In this document: positions 15,413 to 23,938 of the stretch, one piece after another
Position numbering within the stretch: the stretch's first letter is position 1
How the letters are laid out: every line of letters begins with the position of its first letter
Virus record (IMG/VR): IMGVR_UViG_3300049259_000402
Location: 1 to 49,714 of that record
Direction: 5' to 3' (one strand)
Length of the DNA: 49,714 bases
From: a virus
Notes under the pieces: generated by a model
Told to the model about the DNA's origin: nothing
Seen by the model: the letters and a program-made list of their open reading frames with translations, nothing else
The model's database searches: none
Position numbers and translations under genes: made by a program

Positions 15413-15795
15413 CAGGCGTCCAGATTGTCCACGGCGGCCACGATGTCGTCGCGCGTCATCTGGTCGGTGACGGCCATGCCGCGCTGCACGGCGTAGGCGG
15501 CCCATTCGTCGCGGCCGCTGCCCTTACCCACGCGTGGCGGCTGCGATACGGCACCATCACCAGCGTTGGCGCCACTGGCGCCACCACTGGCGCCAGCATC
15601 GCCACCGCCGGCGCTGGCGGGATCGGTGTCGCGGTCGCCGTCCTCGACGACATCCTCGTCGTCGTCGGCCCAGGCGTGCGGGTTGGTGATGGCATCCTGC
15701 GCCCACGCCGGCGGCACGCTGCCGGCCCGGAAAATATGCTGGTCACCGCCCTCGTCCGGCACATGCACCGTGAAAGCCAGTTTCCTGCCACTCAT
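15412..15795 (-). CDS. Capsid-associated protein with a C-terminal SAP/Lsr2-like helix pair
   Basis: 127 aa, ATG at 15795. Residues 1-45 form a beta-containing head ('RKLAFTVHVPDEGGDQHIF'). Residues 46-85 are an acidic then Gly/Ala/Ser linker encoded by short GC-rich repeats. Residues 97-124 ('GRDEWAAYAVQRGMAV...MTRDDIVAAV') resemble the short helical motif of Lsr2 or Rho N-terminal-like domains. Such proteins occur directly after the major capsid gene in actinophages. The role is unknown; a capsid-surface or head-assembly part is likely. Confidence 0.7.
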   Translation of the reverse strand: MSGRKLAFTVHVPDEGGDQHIFRAGSVPPAWAQDAITNPHAWADDDEDVVEDGDRDTDPASAGGGDAGASGGASGANAGDGAVSQPPRVGKGSGRDEWAAYAVQRGMAVTDQMTRDDIVAAVDNLDA

Positions 15796-15806
15796 CGGGT
15801 TCCTCC

Positions 15807-16832
15807 TCACAGGACGGTGGCGACCATGGCCAGATCGGGGTTGGCCAGGATCGGCATGCCGATCGCGGAGGCCTTCGTCCACAGCGACGGCGGGTCGTTG
15901 TCGCTGTAGGCGCCGCCGACGATGCCGCCCTGCTGACCTTCCTCGAGGCCGTAGCCAGGGTCCATCGCCTCGGCGGGAATGCCCCACACCGTTTGGCCCA
16001 GGCTCGTGTCGTCCACGCTGCCCGGCGCCGGCAGCAGCAACACCTTGTTGTCCGGGACGATGCGGGTCGCGCTACCAGCGACGGACACCTGCGCGTCGTA
16101 CAGCGTGATCGGCGGCAGACCGAACGCCTCCAACACCGCGTTGATCGCGTCCTTCGACACGATCGAGGGCTCACCGGCCAGGGTGGAGTAGGTCTGCCGG
16201 AAGTCGGTGGACCGCATCAGCACCGCCAGAATCCGGCGGGACATGACCATCGACCCGATCTGCGCGCCGGTCTGGATGTAGGTCTGCTGCCAGGCCATCA
16301 GGTCCGACACCGGCACCGCGTTGCTCGCCGACCACAGGATCGCCGGTGTCACCGAGAAACCCGAGTCACGGCCGAAGTTCACCGTGGCGTTGACGCCGTT
16401 CTCGGCAAACGTCAGGGAACCGTTGACCAGCACCTGGCCGCGCGCCATCTCCATGCGCGCCGCGATACTGCGCGCGACGATCAGCGCGTCGTTGTAGATG
16501 GACTGCACCATCACGTCGGTGTTGCGCAGCCGGCGCAGCCGCAACCGGGTGTACTCGTCGAGCAGGATCTTCTCGCTGATCGGCGGCAGCTCACCGATGA
16601 GCCGCTTGAGGCCCTCGCGGCCACCGATCGGGGATTCCGCGTTGTAGGCGCGGAACACACCGGCCCGCGCCAGGCCCAGTTGGCCGGCGGTCACCCGGTA
16701 GTCGATGTCCTCGACGGTGACGTTGGGCAACCACTGCGAGAGGACGAACTGGTTGAGCTGGATGTCGACCAATGCTTGCCGGATGAAGCCGGTCAGCTCG
16801 ACCGGCAGGATGTAGTCGTTGTTTAGATCCAT
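15807..16832 (-). CDS. Major capsid protein, lambda gpE family
   Basis: 341 aa, ATG at 16832. Strong match in style to the phage E capsid family: 'NNDYILPVELTGFIRQAL', 'NQFVLSQWLPNVTVEDIDYR', 'YNAESPIGGREGLKRLIGELP', 'EYTRLRLRR' and 'VARSIAARMEMARGQVLVNG'. The C-terminal half contains 'KVLLLPAPG' and 'GIPAEAMDPGYG'. Length is normal for the family. It follows a gpD-type decoration gene, the usual pairing for gpE capsids. It forms the icosahedral shell. Confidence 0.93.
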   Translation of the reverse strand: MDLNNDYILPVELTGFIRQALVDIQLNQFVLSQWLPNVTVEDIDYRVTAGQLGLARAGVFRAYNAESPIGGREGLKRLIGELPPISEKILLDEYTRLRLRRLRNTDVMVQSIYNDALIVARSIAARMEMARGQVLVNGSLTFAENGVNATVNFGRDSGFSVTPAILWSASNAVPVSDLMAWQQTYIQTGAQIGSMVMSRRILAVLMRSTDFRQTYSTLAGEPSIVSKDAINAVLEAFGLPPITLYDAQVSVAGSATRIVPDNKVLLLPAPGSVDDTSLGQTVWGIPAEAMDPGYGLEEGQQGGIVGGAYSDNDPPSLWTKASAIGMPILANPDLAMVATVL

Positions 16833-16847
16833 TGTGGACCGACCTCC

Positions 16848-17234
16848 TTACCGGTAGATGAAGTGGACATTGGTGGCCATGGCGGTGGCGTCGATGACGA
16901 TGATCGGCACCTTGGCCGCGATGACGGTGCCGTGTTCCAGCAGCGCGCCCTGCACGTCACTGCTGGTCGCGGAGACACGCACGTCGCCCAGCAGGAACCC
17001 GGCGAGGACGGCGGTGCCGTCGACGGCACCGGGCGTGTACGGCCCGTAAAAGCCGCTGGCGGTGATCTTGCCCAGCGGCAACCCGCTGGGGTAGAACCCG
17101 TTGGGCGCGTGGGTTCCCGCGGTGAAGGCGGCGGTGTGGAGGGTGACGGAGCGTCCGGCCTGAGTGCCGTGGGCCGAGCCGAGCCACGTGTAGTCACCGC
17201 CGCCGAAGGTCTGGGTCTGGACCGTGAGATCCAT
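16848..17234 (-). CDS. Head decoration protein, lambda gpD family
   Basis: 128 aa, ATG at 17234. Features of the HDPD family are visible: 'RSVTLHTAAFTAG', 'NGFYPSGLPLGKITASGFYG', 'TAVLAGFLLGDVRV' and a closing 'ATNVHFIYR'. Trimers bind the three-fold sites of the expanded gpE shell and stabilise it against DNA pressure. It sits directly upstream of the capsid gene, 15 bases apart. Confidence 0.88.
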   Translation of the reverse strand: MDLTVQTQTFGGGDYTWLGSAHGTQAGRSVTLHTAAFTAGTHAPNGFYPSGLPLGKITASGFYGPYTPGAVDGTAVLAGFLLGDVRVSATSSDVQGALLEHGTVIAAKVPIIVIDATAMATNVHFIYR

Positions 17235-17243
17235 GGTGGACTC

Positions 17244-17915
17244 CTACGTCGAGGGAGTGGGGAGCTGGACGGCTTTGGTCGCCTTGAACGACGCGTACGC
17301 GTCGACGCCGTCCTTGAGCGTCTTCTTCGGCGGCTCGCCCGACGAAGGAGTGCCCTGGCCCGGGTGCGATGCGTGGCCAGGGGTCGTGGTGGTGCCCGGG
17401 GCGGCCGTCGCGGCCTGCTGGAGTGCGGCGATTCGGGTCGCCTGCGCGGTCAGCTCGTCCGGCGTCGCGCCGGTGAGTAGTGCCGCGTTTTCCGGGGTGA
17501 TCCCGTGCTGCAGCGCGGTCTGGCTGCGCAGCCGCTCGGTGCGCTCGGTCTCCAACTGGCGGGTGATGTCCGCGAGTTGGTCGGCGAGCTTCTGGTCGGC
17601 CGGCCGCTGGTCGGTGGCCGCCTGCAACTGCCTTTTCGTTTCGGCGAGCTGCCGTTCGGCTTCCTTGCGGGCGTCGCGCTCCGTGTGGAGAGCCTTCAGT
17701 CCTGCCTCGCCGAGCTGGTCGCCCGTCGCGGGCGCCGGCTGGCCGGCAGGTTGACCAGCCGGCGGTGCACCAGCCGGTTGTCCAGCTGGTGCGCCCGGCG
17801 CGGGCGCGGGGGCCAGCTGCGGCGCGGGTGCGCCACCGCCTCCCGCGGCTGGTGCGTCGCCGGTCGGTACGGTCCGCAGGTATCGGGCCATGCGGGTGCG
17901 GGCAGTGATCCCCAT
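17244..17915 (-). CDS. Capsid scaffolding protein
   Basis: 223 aa, ATG at 17915. An Ala/Pro/Gly-rich disordered stretch (about residues 22-66) is followed by a long charged coiled coil (about 70-135, 'ERDARKEAERQLAETKRQ') and a polar C-terminus with 'PPKKTLKDGVDAYASF'. Coiled coil plus disordered linker upstream of the decoration and capsid genes is the usual scaffold. No protease gene is seen nearby; the VG15/MuF-like gene is the other assembly factor. Confidence 0.82.
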   Translation of the reverse strand: MGITARTRMARYLRTVPTGDAPAAGGGGAPAPQLAPAPAPGAPAGQPAGAPPAGQPAGQPAPATGDQLGEAGLKALHTERDARKEAERQLAETKRQLQAATDQRPADQKLADQLADITRQLETERTERLRSQTALQHGITPENAALLTGATPDELTAQATRIAALQQAATAAPGTTTTPGHASHPGQGTPSSGEPPKKTLKDGVDAYASFKATKAVQLPTPST

Positions 17916-17954
17916 CGCGGGGTACCTCCATGATCGATGACCTGGGCGTCGCGC

Positions 17955-18935
17955 TCAGATCAGGTAGGCGAAACGGCGTAGCTGGCGGGTGACTTCGGTG
18001 CGGTCCCAACCGAACTCGTCAGCGAGCCGGTAGATCTCATCCGGCAACAGCCGGGGAACCGTGGTGGTGCGGTAGCGCCGCCCGGGAACCTTCCGCAGTT
18101 CCGAGTCCGGGCGGCGTCGCAGCGTGCCGTCGGGCAAGATCTCGTAACCGCCGAACAGAGCCCGCCTCGTCGTGCCAACCGTGGTGGCCTGCACCTCGCG
18201 GCCGAAGGCTCGCATCGTGGTGACACCGGAGTAGGCGTTGACGACCTGGCCGATGTCGGCGCCGTCCCGGATGGCACGGGCACCGGCCACACCGAACACC
18301 GTGTCCTGCTGATCGGGTGTCAGCGACCGGAAGTACATGGCCGGGCTGGTGGTCCAGTCCGGTGTGGATTTGGCCGCCGGCACGTTGATGCAGTCGCACC
18401 GTGGGTGCCGGTCGAACGCGGTCATCGAGTGGTACACCCGCCCGGCGAGCACCGCGCACCGGGAACAACTTGGCGCGTTGAGCATCCGCACGTACGACTG
18501 GACCGCCGGCCGGGCCTGCATCCCGGCTTGCACCGCGCCCCGCGCGGTGTCCTGCATTCCGTTCGCCACGATCGACGTGGCCAGCAGCCGCTTCGCCGGC
18601 CGGTCCACCGAGTTCGGTGCGAAGATCAACAGACGCATCCACGACCCGGCGCCGTCGGTGAGGTCGGCAAACCCCTCCGCGTTGACATGCGCGTCGGCGG
18701 CGGGGTCGGCGCCCTGCGCGTGCAGCACCTGGTCCAGGAACGGGTCGGCCAGCGCGGCCGCGGCAACCTGCAGCGCCAGCAGCTGCTGCGCGATCGTGGC
18801 GACCGCGTCGCGCCACCCAGTCGGTGAACTGATCCGGGTCAGCGCCGATCCCAGCAGTGTCAACGCGATCTCGACGAGGCGTTGCACGGTCCGCTGGTGC
18901 AGCAGTGCCGCCTCAGCGACCGATGCCGGTAGCAC
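17955..18935 (-). CDS. VG15 / MuF-like minor head protein
   Basis: 326 aa from the GTG at 18935, overlapping the end of the portal by 23 bases; longer in-frame starts would lie deeper in the portal gene. Helical N-terminal part, then 'PSCSRCAVLAGRVYHSMTAFDRHPRCDCINVP', of the CxxC...HPxCxC type seen in VG15/MuF-like minor capsid proteins. The C-terminal 90 residues ('YEILPDGTLRRRPDSELR', 'GWDRTEVTRQLRRFAYLI') are basic. It probably enters the prohead with the portal and scaffold. The start is the weakest part of this call. Confidence 0.8.
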   Translation of the reverse strand: MLPASVAEAALLHQRTVQRLVEIALTLLGSALTRISSPTGWRDAVATIAQQLLALQVAAAALADPFLDQVLHAQGADPAADAHVNAEGFADLTDGAGSWMRLLIFAPNSVDRPAKRLLATSIVANGMQDTARGAVQAGMQARPAVQSYVRMLNAPSCSRCAVLAGRVYHSMTAFDRHPRCDCINVPAAKSTPDWTTSPAMYFRSLTPDQQDTVFGVAGARAIRDGADIGQVVNAYSGVTTMRAFGREVQATTVGTTRRALFGGYEILPDGTLRRRPDSELRKVPGRRYRTTTVPRLLPDEIYRLADEFGWDRTEVTRQLRRFAYLI

Positions 18936-20484
18936 TACCCACGCCGCCGTTCGCGGTCTGTGTGATCGCGAGCGGCCCGAGACCCTGCGGCCACGCCCCG
19001 GCACGCGATGCGTTGGACACGTGCGGTTGCAGGGCGTCGACTGCGGCCGTCGGATCGGGCGCCGGCTGGCCGGCCGGCGCCGGCGGCACCTGTGCTGGCG
19101 GGGTCGGCGGTTGGCCACCGGCGACGTTCAGCGCGCGCAGACCGGCCGCGATCGTCTGGCCCAGCCCACCGGTCGAGGCCTGCCGCTGCGCGATCGCTGC
19201 CCGGGCGGCGATCGACATGCCGATGAACTGGCGGGCGTACTCCTCGTCGAACAACCCGACTTGCAGGGCCTGCACCGCGGCCTGGACCTTGCTGGCGGCC
19301 GTCGGTGTCGATGCGTCACGCCACACGGTCTCCAGCTTGATCGCGGTCGACGGGTCACGGCCCATGATGTCCAGCCCGATCCGCACGCCCTGCTCCCACG
19401 GCTCCCCGAACGTCACCTGGCGGCGTTCGGCGCGCTTCACCAGGCGGGCCTCGGAGTACAGGATCGCCTCGGCCGACACCGGGTTGTCGGTGGTGTAGGC
19501 CATGTAGTGCGCCGGCAATCCGTACAGCGTGCCCGCGATCGACGCGAGCAGCTTGATCGAGTTGTGGAAGTTCGTCATGTCCGACGCGGAGAACTGACCC
19601 AACCGCGTGTACTGGTTGTCCTGCGCGTCTTCCGATGTGACCGCCCACACCGGACCGGTCGCGATCGCCCACGCTGGCAACGGTTTACCCGTCTTCGGGT
19701 CGACGAAATCGGCTTCGCGGGCGCCCACCGCCCACCGCCTGGGCAGAGCGTGGTGCTCGATGCCGGCCATCATGTTCGTCGCGATCTGGTTCGCGGCGTC
19801 CGCCGGCGATTTGATGTCGTGCAACTCGGTGCGGCCGTAGCCGCGGTGCGGCCGGTTGAGCATCGGCACGACCGGCACCATTGGCGAGGTCTGATCGTTC
19901 TGGTCGACCTGGGCCCACCCCAGCGACTGCGACCTCATGTCGCCCAGCTCGAACACGTAGCTGTGCCCGGGCAGCATCAGCTCGCCCATGTCCTCGGTCG
20001 GCAAATTCTCATCCGACCGCCACGTCTGCAGCGCGGCCATCACCCGGCGGCTGCGCGGATCGGTCTCCACCGCAACCTGCTCCGGATACTCCACCGTCAG
20101 CCGCGGATACGCACCGGCGCCCGGGCCGACCATCAGGTAGGCCTCGCGGGTCACCAGCGAGCAGATATGCGCCTCGCTGGACACGGCATCCAGGCCGTTG
20201 GACTGCCACATACCGGCGATGTCATCGTCGACGGAATCCGAGTCACCCAGTGCGAAACCCTCGATCGTGAGCCGCTCGTCCAGCGCGTCGATCACCAGAC
20301 CGGGCCAGTTGATGATCAGCGCGGGGAACCGGTCCTGCTGCTCCCTGAGGATCCGCGCGATGTAGTTCAACGGCTGCTCGCCGAAGTAGTAGCGCCAGTT
20401 CGCGGCGTGCTGGGCGCGGTATCGCAGCCGCCGCAGGTTCAGGCGCGTGAACCAGTCCATCGGCGAGAGGTCGGACAGCTTCAC
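18913..20484 (-). CDS. Portal protein, SPP1 gp6-like
   Basis: 523 aa, ATG at 20484. 'RYRAQHAANWRYYFGEQPLN', 'INWPGLVIDALDERLTIEGF', 'PVVPMLNRPHRGYGRTELHDI' and 'SAEAILYSEARLVKRAERRQ' match the SPP1-type portal of actinobacterial siphophages. Length is normal. The C-terminus (430-523) is Pro/Ala/Gly-rich and disordered. It forms the twelve-subunit DNA channel at one capsid vertex, directly after the large terminase. Confidence 0.94.
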   Translation of the reverse strand: MKLSDLSPMDWFTRLNLRRLRYRAQHAANWRYYFGEQPLNYIARILREQQDRFPALIINWPGLVIDALDERLTIEGFALGDSDSVDDDIAGMWQSNGLDAVSSEAHICSLVTREAYLMVGPGAGAYPRLTVEYPEQVAVETDPRSRRVMAALQTWRSDENLPTEDMGELMLPGHSYVFELGDMRSQSLGWAQVDQNDQTSPMVPVVPMLNRPHRGYGRTELHDIKSPADAANQIATNMMAGIEHHALPRRWAVGAREADFVDPKTGKPLPAWAIATGPVWAVTSEDAQDNQYTRLGQFSASDMTNFHNSIKLLASIAGTLYGLPAHYMAYTTDNPVSAEAILYSEARLVKRAERRQVTFGEPWEQGVRIGLDIMGRDPSTAIKLETVWRDASTPTAASKVQAAVQALQVGLFDEEYARQFIGMSIAARAAIAQRQASTGGLGQTIAAGLRALNVAGGQPPTPPAQVPPAPAGQPAPDPTAAVDALQPHVSNASRAGAWPQGLGPLAITQTANGGVGSATGIGR

Positions 20485-20497
20485 GCGGCGACCTCCC

Positions 20498-22057
20498 TCA
20501 CGATAGGACCAGCACCCGGCGCTGCCCGCTGCGCGCCGCGCCGGCCGCGACCGCGTCGCTCTTGGCTTCGTGCGCGAGCACGGTGGTCATGGCTTTGTCG
20601 ATCTTCTGGTGTTGTGATGGTTTGCCGAGGATGTAGCGCTCGTTGGGTTTGGCGACCTTGCGGGCGTTGTCGATGTGCAGGTTGGTGATCCGGTCGTTGT
20701 CGTGGGTAATGCCGCCGTTGGCCAGGTCCTGCACGAACCGCTTCAACGCCTCGTGCATCTGGGTAATGCGGTTGGTTTCCCACACGATCACGCGCCGGTC
20801 GCCGTACTTCAGTTGCCACGCCTCGATCTCGGTGCGCCACGCCCGCGGGTCGTAGTAGCCGCGCACCACCTTGTAGGTGTGCATCACCTCGTCCATCGCC
20901 GCGTCGACCTCGCCCACCGGGATGCGGCCGCCGAACTCGGCCGGATCCCACACCGTCGGGCGCCGGTCAGGCCCGTAGGTCGGGGTGAAGGCGTACCCGT
21001 CGAGGGTCTCGGCGGTGATCGCGGTCCAGTCGTCGGTCTCCGACCCGTCGAACCCCAGGCACACCCTGGTGCCCCGCTCCACAATCCGCGGCCGCCGGCC
21101 GGCCTCCCACGCGCCGTCGCGCAGCCACGTCGCGCGGCCGGCCTTGGCGCGGTTGAGGAAGAACCGCTCGGCCTGCGCGTCCTCACCGCGGTCCAGCAGT
21201 TCGACGACCTCGGCGTCGACCCGGTCCAGGTCGACCCACCACGAGTCGCCGTACACGATCTTCATCGCCCGGCGCCGTTCGACCTTGTTCCGCACCGACA
21301 ACCGTTTCGGGGCCTGGACATGGTCGCGGTATACGTCGTCGACCCCGGTTTCGCCGGTCTGCTGCGCGACGGAGTTGTCCGTCGGGGACCAGGCGTTCGT
21401 GGTTTCCATCGCGCGGCCACCCATGCCGGCCAGGCCACGCTTCTGCGCGTCCGCCAGGGCGTGACCCTTGTTCGTCTTCACCCACAGGCCGGTCTCGTCC
21501 TGCAGCGCGAACGTGATGCGCTGGCCGACCCGGCTGATCGCGTTGGAGGTGACCGGTTTGATCTCCCCGCCGTTGGCCAGGTTGATGCGAGTGCCACCGG
21601 TGTCGGGGATCCGGTCGGCCAGCGGCCCGAGCTCGATCATCGGGAGCAGCGCACCGTAGACGTTGTCGGTCTGGTCGTCTGACGTCGCGGTGATCTGGAT
21701 GACCGGAGTCGGCCACGGCCGGCCCACCGGCTCGCCGTCGGCGTCCCACCCGTCGAACAGGGCGTCGCCGTCGGCCTCGTTGCAGATGATGCTGGACGAG
21801 AACGGGCCCTTTCCCCACTTCTGCGGCCGCACCAGCTGGCTGCGCCGGTAGCGCCACGCCATCGCCGGCCGGTACGGGTCGGCCTCGGGCCGCACCCGGT
21901 AGTGATGGACGAGGAACTTCCACATCTCGTCGGTCAGCAGATACGGCTGGCCGGCGTGGTCACCGTCCGGGATGACACAGCTCGCTTCGATCCATTCACC
22001 GACCGACCAACCCAGGGAAGGGAACTCGCCCTGGTAGCTGGGACCTCGCCAGGGCAT
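20498..22057 (-). CDS. Terminase large subunit
   Basis: 519 aa, ATG at 22057. N-terminal ATPase: Walker-A-like 'RPQKWGKGPFS' (77-87, atypical but usual in this family), motif 'ITATSDDQTDNVYG', and Walker B 'ITFALQDETGLW' with Asp187-Glu188. C-terminal RuvC-like nuclease: 'GFDGSETDDWTA' with Asp337, 'YYDPRAWRTEIEAW' with Asp403, and a late acidic motif around 'KIDKAMTTVLAHEAKSD'. It powers DNA packaging and cuts at its start and end. It follows the small subunit by nine bases. Confidence 0.95.
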   Translation of the reverse strand: MPWRGPSYQGEFPSLGWSVGEWIEASCVIPDGDHAGQPYLLTDEMWKFLVHHYRVRPEADPYRPAMAWRYRRSQLVRPQKWGKGPFSSSIICNEADGDALFDGWDADGEPVGRPWPTPVIQITATSDDQTDNVYGALLPMIELGPLADRIPDTGGTRINLANGGEIKPVTSNAISRVGQRITFALQDETGLWVKTNKGHALADAQKRGLAGMGGRAMETTNAWSPTDNSVAQQTGETGVDDVYRDHVQAPKRLSVRNKVERRRAMKIVYGDSWWVDLDRVDAEVVELLDRGEDAQAERFFLNRAKAGRATWLRDGAWEAGRRPRIVERGTRVCLGFDGSETDDWTAITAETLDGYAFTPTYGPDRRPTVWDPAEFGGRIPVGEVDAAMDEVMHTYKVVRGYYDPRAWRTEIEAWQLKYGDRRVIVWETNRITQMHEALKRFVQDLANGGITHDNDRITNLHIDNARKVAKPNERYILGKPSQHQKIDKAMTTVLAHEAKSDAVAAGAARSGQRRVLVLS

Positions 22058-22066
22058 CGCGCCCTC

Positions 22067-22666
22067 CTAGCCGGTCTCATCGACCACCTGCAGCCGGCTT
22101 CGCGCCGACCCGTTCTGCTGCTGCGCCGGTGCCCGCGTCGCGCGGGCCGTGCGCTTCTCGGCGGTCTCATCCGCCACGATCTCCCACTGCAGGCGCAGCA
22201 ACGCCATCGGCGTCAGACCGATCCGGTCCGACAGCTGCCGGGCCTCTCGTGCGGCGTCCAGGTCGCCCCACTCGGCCAGGCACTTCCACCGCACGTACTG
22301 CGCGATGTCCCGGTTCCAGTGCAGCCGCTGCCACGCCACGGCCTGCGGCAGCCGCCACAGCTGCTTCCACATTGCCAGCTCGACGGTCTCGACGTCCCGG
22401 ATCTGCACGGTCAGGATCGCGACCTGCTCGGCGGCTCGCGTGTGCCGGCGGGACTCGGCCTGGGTCAGCTCGTCCACCAACGCCCGCTCGCCGAGGTCGT
22501 CGACGACGGCCTGGGCGACCTCGAGTTTCGCGCGCAGCGTGAGGTTGGGCAGCAGCGGCCACTTCGGCACCGGACCCTTGCGGCCTTCGGCGGGCAGCGC
22601 GGTGCGGGCCGGTCGGGCGTTGCGGCGTCGAGCGTTCGGGTTCGGCGGCGGCCCCATACCTGCCAT
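22067..22666 (-). CDS. Terminase small subunit
   Basis: 199 aa, ATG at 22666 (MAGMGPPPNPNARRRN), a start very typical of actinophage small terminases; a second ATG three codons on is possible. The basic N-terminus is followed by 'LPAEGRKGPVPKWPL' and a long helical region with Trp/Arg-rich 'KQLWRLPQAVAWQRLHWNRD', then a disordered C-terminal tail. It recognises the packaging site and recruits the large subunit. Confidence 0.85.
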   Translation of the reverse strand: MAGMGPPPNPNARRRNARPARTALPAEGRKGPVPKWPLLPNLTLRAKLEVAQAVVDDLGERALVDELTQAESRRHTRAAEQVAILTVQIRDVETVELAMWKQLWRLPQAVAWQRLHWNRDIAQYVRWKCLAEWGDLDAAREARQLSDRIGLTPMALLRLQWEIVADETAEKRTARATRAPAQQQNGSARSRLQVVDETG

Positions 22667-22748
22667 GTTGATCACCACCTTCCCCGGTCGAGTCCGGTCC
22701 TGACCCGTACGCAGCCGAGCCGGCCTTGCTCGGGGCGACGCGCCGGTA

Positions 22749-22768
22749 GTGGGGGGAGGTACCCCCAC
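22749..22768 (-). promoter_or_regulatory. GC-rich hairpin between HNH and TerS genes (possible cos/pac region)
   Basis: GTGGGGG (22749-22755) pairs with CCCCCAC (22762-22768) around a six-base loop, in the 122-base noncoding gap between the HNH gene and the terminase small subunit. In HNH-containing phages the packaging site is often beside these genes, so this gap is a candidate cos or pac region. It could instead be a terminator for the HNH gene, although no T run is seen. Confidence 0.35.
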
Positions 22769-22788
22769 CCCCGTGGTGTTTCCGCAGG

Positions 22789-23127
22789 TCACAGCCCTGG
22801 CGGTGTGTCTGATTTGCGTGCGTTGCACGATCGGCACAGCACCTGTAGGCGTCCGGTCGGCCGGCCGCCGGCGGCGATGGCGGTCACGTGGTCGGCTGTG
22901 AGGTCGGTGGCTTCGTGTGGTGGCACCCGCCAGCCTGGGCACCAGTTGCCGTGGCGGGCGCGGTGTTGGCGGACGGCGGCCGCGCGCCGGTGCTGCTCTG
23001 CCCACGTGCGTGTGGCTTTGGTGGGGACGGTGCGGCGTTGGTGTCGTTCGCGTTCGGCGCGGTGTGTTGGGCAGCGGCCGTGGTCGGTGAGTTCGGGGCA
23101 GCCGGGTACGGAGCAGACGCCAGCCAT
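22789..23127 (-). CDS. HNH endonuclease (packaging-associated)
   Basis: 112 aa, ATG at 23127. N-terminal zinc knuckle 'CSVPGCPELTDHGRCPTH', then the HNH core 'LTADHVTAIAAGGRPTGRLQVLCRSCNARKSD': Asp79-His80 as first motif and Cys98/Cys101/Asn102/Lys105 as the last. The middle Asn position is Arg93 here, as in some phage variants. HNH proteins beside terminase genes assist cleavage at the packaging site in cos phages. It lies just upstream of TerS. Confidence 0.88.
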   Translation of the reverse strand: MAGVCSVPGCPELTDHGRCPTHRAERERHQRRTVPTKATRTWAEQHRRAAAVRQHRARHGNWCPGWRVPPHEATDLTADHVTAIAAGGRPTGRLQVLCRSCNARKSDTPPGL

Positions 23128-23133
23128 GGGCGG

Positions 23134-23337
23134 TCAGTGCGGCGAGGGCCTGGTGCTGGCCGGTTCGGTGCGCTCGCGGCCGTCGAGGCTGTGGTGGATG
23201 AGCAGCCAGCCGACGCTGCCATCCTCGGCCGTCACTGGCTCGGTGGTAGGGCCGCAGGCGCAGTCGTCGGTCAGCTCGTGCTCGATCATGTCGTGGCACG
23301 GTGTGACGTGGACGTTGCCGCGGTCCGTTCGGTCCAT
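23134..23337 (-). CDS. Conserved small actinophage protein, unknown
   Basis: 67 aa, ATG at 23337. 'HVTPCHDMIEHELTDDCACGPTTEPVTAEDGSVGWLLIHHSLDGRE' is a pattern I recall in many actinobacterial phages near the HNH/terminase genes. His and Cys residues (PCHD, CAC, HH) could bind a metal. No biochemical function is known to me. It ends six bases before the HNH gene starts. Confidence 0.75.
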   Translation of the reverse strand: MDRTDRGNVHVTPCHDMIEHELTDDCACGPTTEPVTAEDGSVGWLLIHHSLDGRERTEPASTRPSPH

Positions 23338-23373
23338 GTTCCACCCGCTTTCCAGAAGTCCCCAGGGTGTCCG

Positions 23374-23438
23374 CCAAGACCCCCCGGGTGTCTTGGGAGG
23401 CGGGCGGACTCGGCAGCCCAGCCGTGGTACGGCTGCCG
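23374..23438 (-). promoter_or_regulatory. Two hairpins in the 242-base gap before the HNH-terminase operon
   Basis: The gap 23338-23579 holds no credible gene. It contains two stem-loops: CCAAGAC (23374-23380) with GTCTTGG (23390-23396), extended by a C/G stem with one mismatch; and CGGCAGCC (23411-23418) with GGCTGCCG (23431-23438). They may end early transcription or form part of a late control region upstream of the packaging and head genes. No confident -10/-35 pair is visible. Confidence 0.4.
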
Positions 23439-23579
23439 TGTCCCTTACTGGGGTGTGGCGGGGCGACAGGGACCAGCTCTCTCGGCTGCTGGCGCCGGCC
23501 GGTACGGGCCGCCACGGGCGGGGACCGGACTCCATCCCTGAGCGTCGCCCCTAGTGGTGGTCCTTGCGCCGCTTGGTGG

Positions 23580-23924
23580 TCAGTAGGTGTAGGCGGCGAG
23601 CTTGGTGGTGGCCTGGGTGCACTTCACGGTGACGGCATTGCCGTAGTACTTGGTGCTGCCCAGCGGGACGATGTAGGTCTTGGTTGCGGCGAGCGCGCCA
23701 CCGAGGTTGTCCAGCACGGTGACGTCGGGCACGGCCTGGCCGTCGGGTGTCTCGACGATGGCGAGCTTCACCGTGCCGGGGGTGGCGCCGGTGTTGACAA
23801 CCAGGATGGTGCGGCCGTTGTTGGGGACGGTGTTGTTGTTGACGATGTCCGCCGTGGTGCCGGCTGAGAGATCGAGTGCCACGTTGTGGGCCAGGGCGGT
23901 GCTGCCGAGAGCGGTTGCGGCCAC
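23580..23924 (-). CDS. Small beta-rich protein, unknown (possibly structural)
   Basis: 114 aa, ATG at 23924. Ser/Thr/Val/Ala-rich with almost no charged residues and regular beta-type alternation ('GRTILVVNTGATPGTVKLAI', 'KTYIVPLGSTKYYGNAVTV'), ending 'LAAYTY'. This composition is usual for capsid or tail surface subunits. It lies outside the main structural operon, upstream of the HNH gene. A decoration or fibre-accessory role is a guess. Confidence 0.65.
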   Translation of the reverse strand: MAATALGSTALAHNVALDLSAGTTADIVNNNTVPNNGRTILVVNTGATPGTVKLAIVETPDGQAVPDVTVLDNLGGALAATKTYIVPLGSTKYYGNAVTVKCTQATTKLAAYTY

Positions 23925-23938
23925 GGTGGGTCTCCTGT

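Noticed and set aside
18337-20688. Very long plus-strand open frame (783 codons) opposite the portal and VG15/MuF-like genes
   Set aside because: Arg/Pro/Gly-rich composition and exact antisense position to two recognisable genes show it is a high-GC shadow. The same holds for 8568-10283 opposite the tape measure and 48137-49093 opposite the integrase.
22067-23515. A 482-codon frame extending the small terminase upstream
   Set aside because: It runs through the HNH gene and a 67-aa conserved gene in a different frame. The MAGMGPPP start at 22666 is typical of small terminases.
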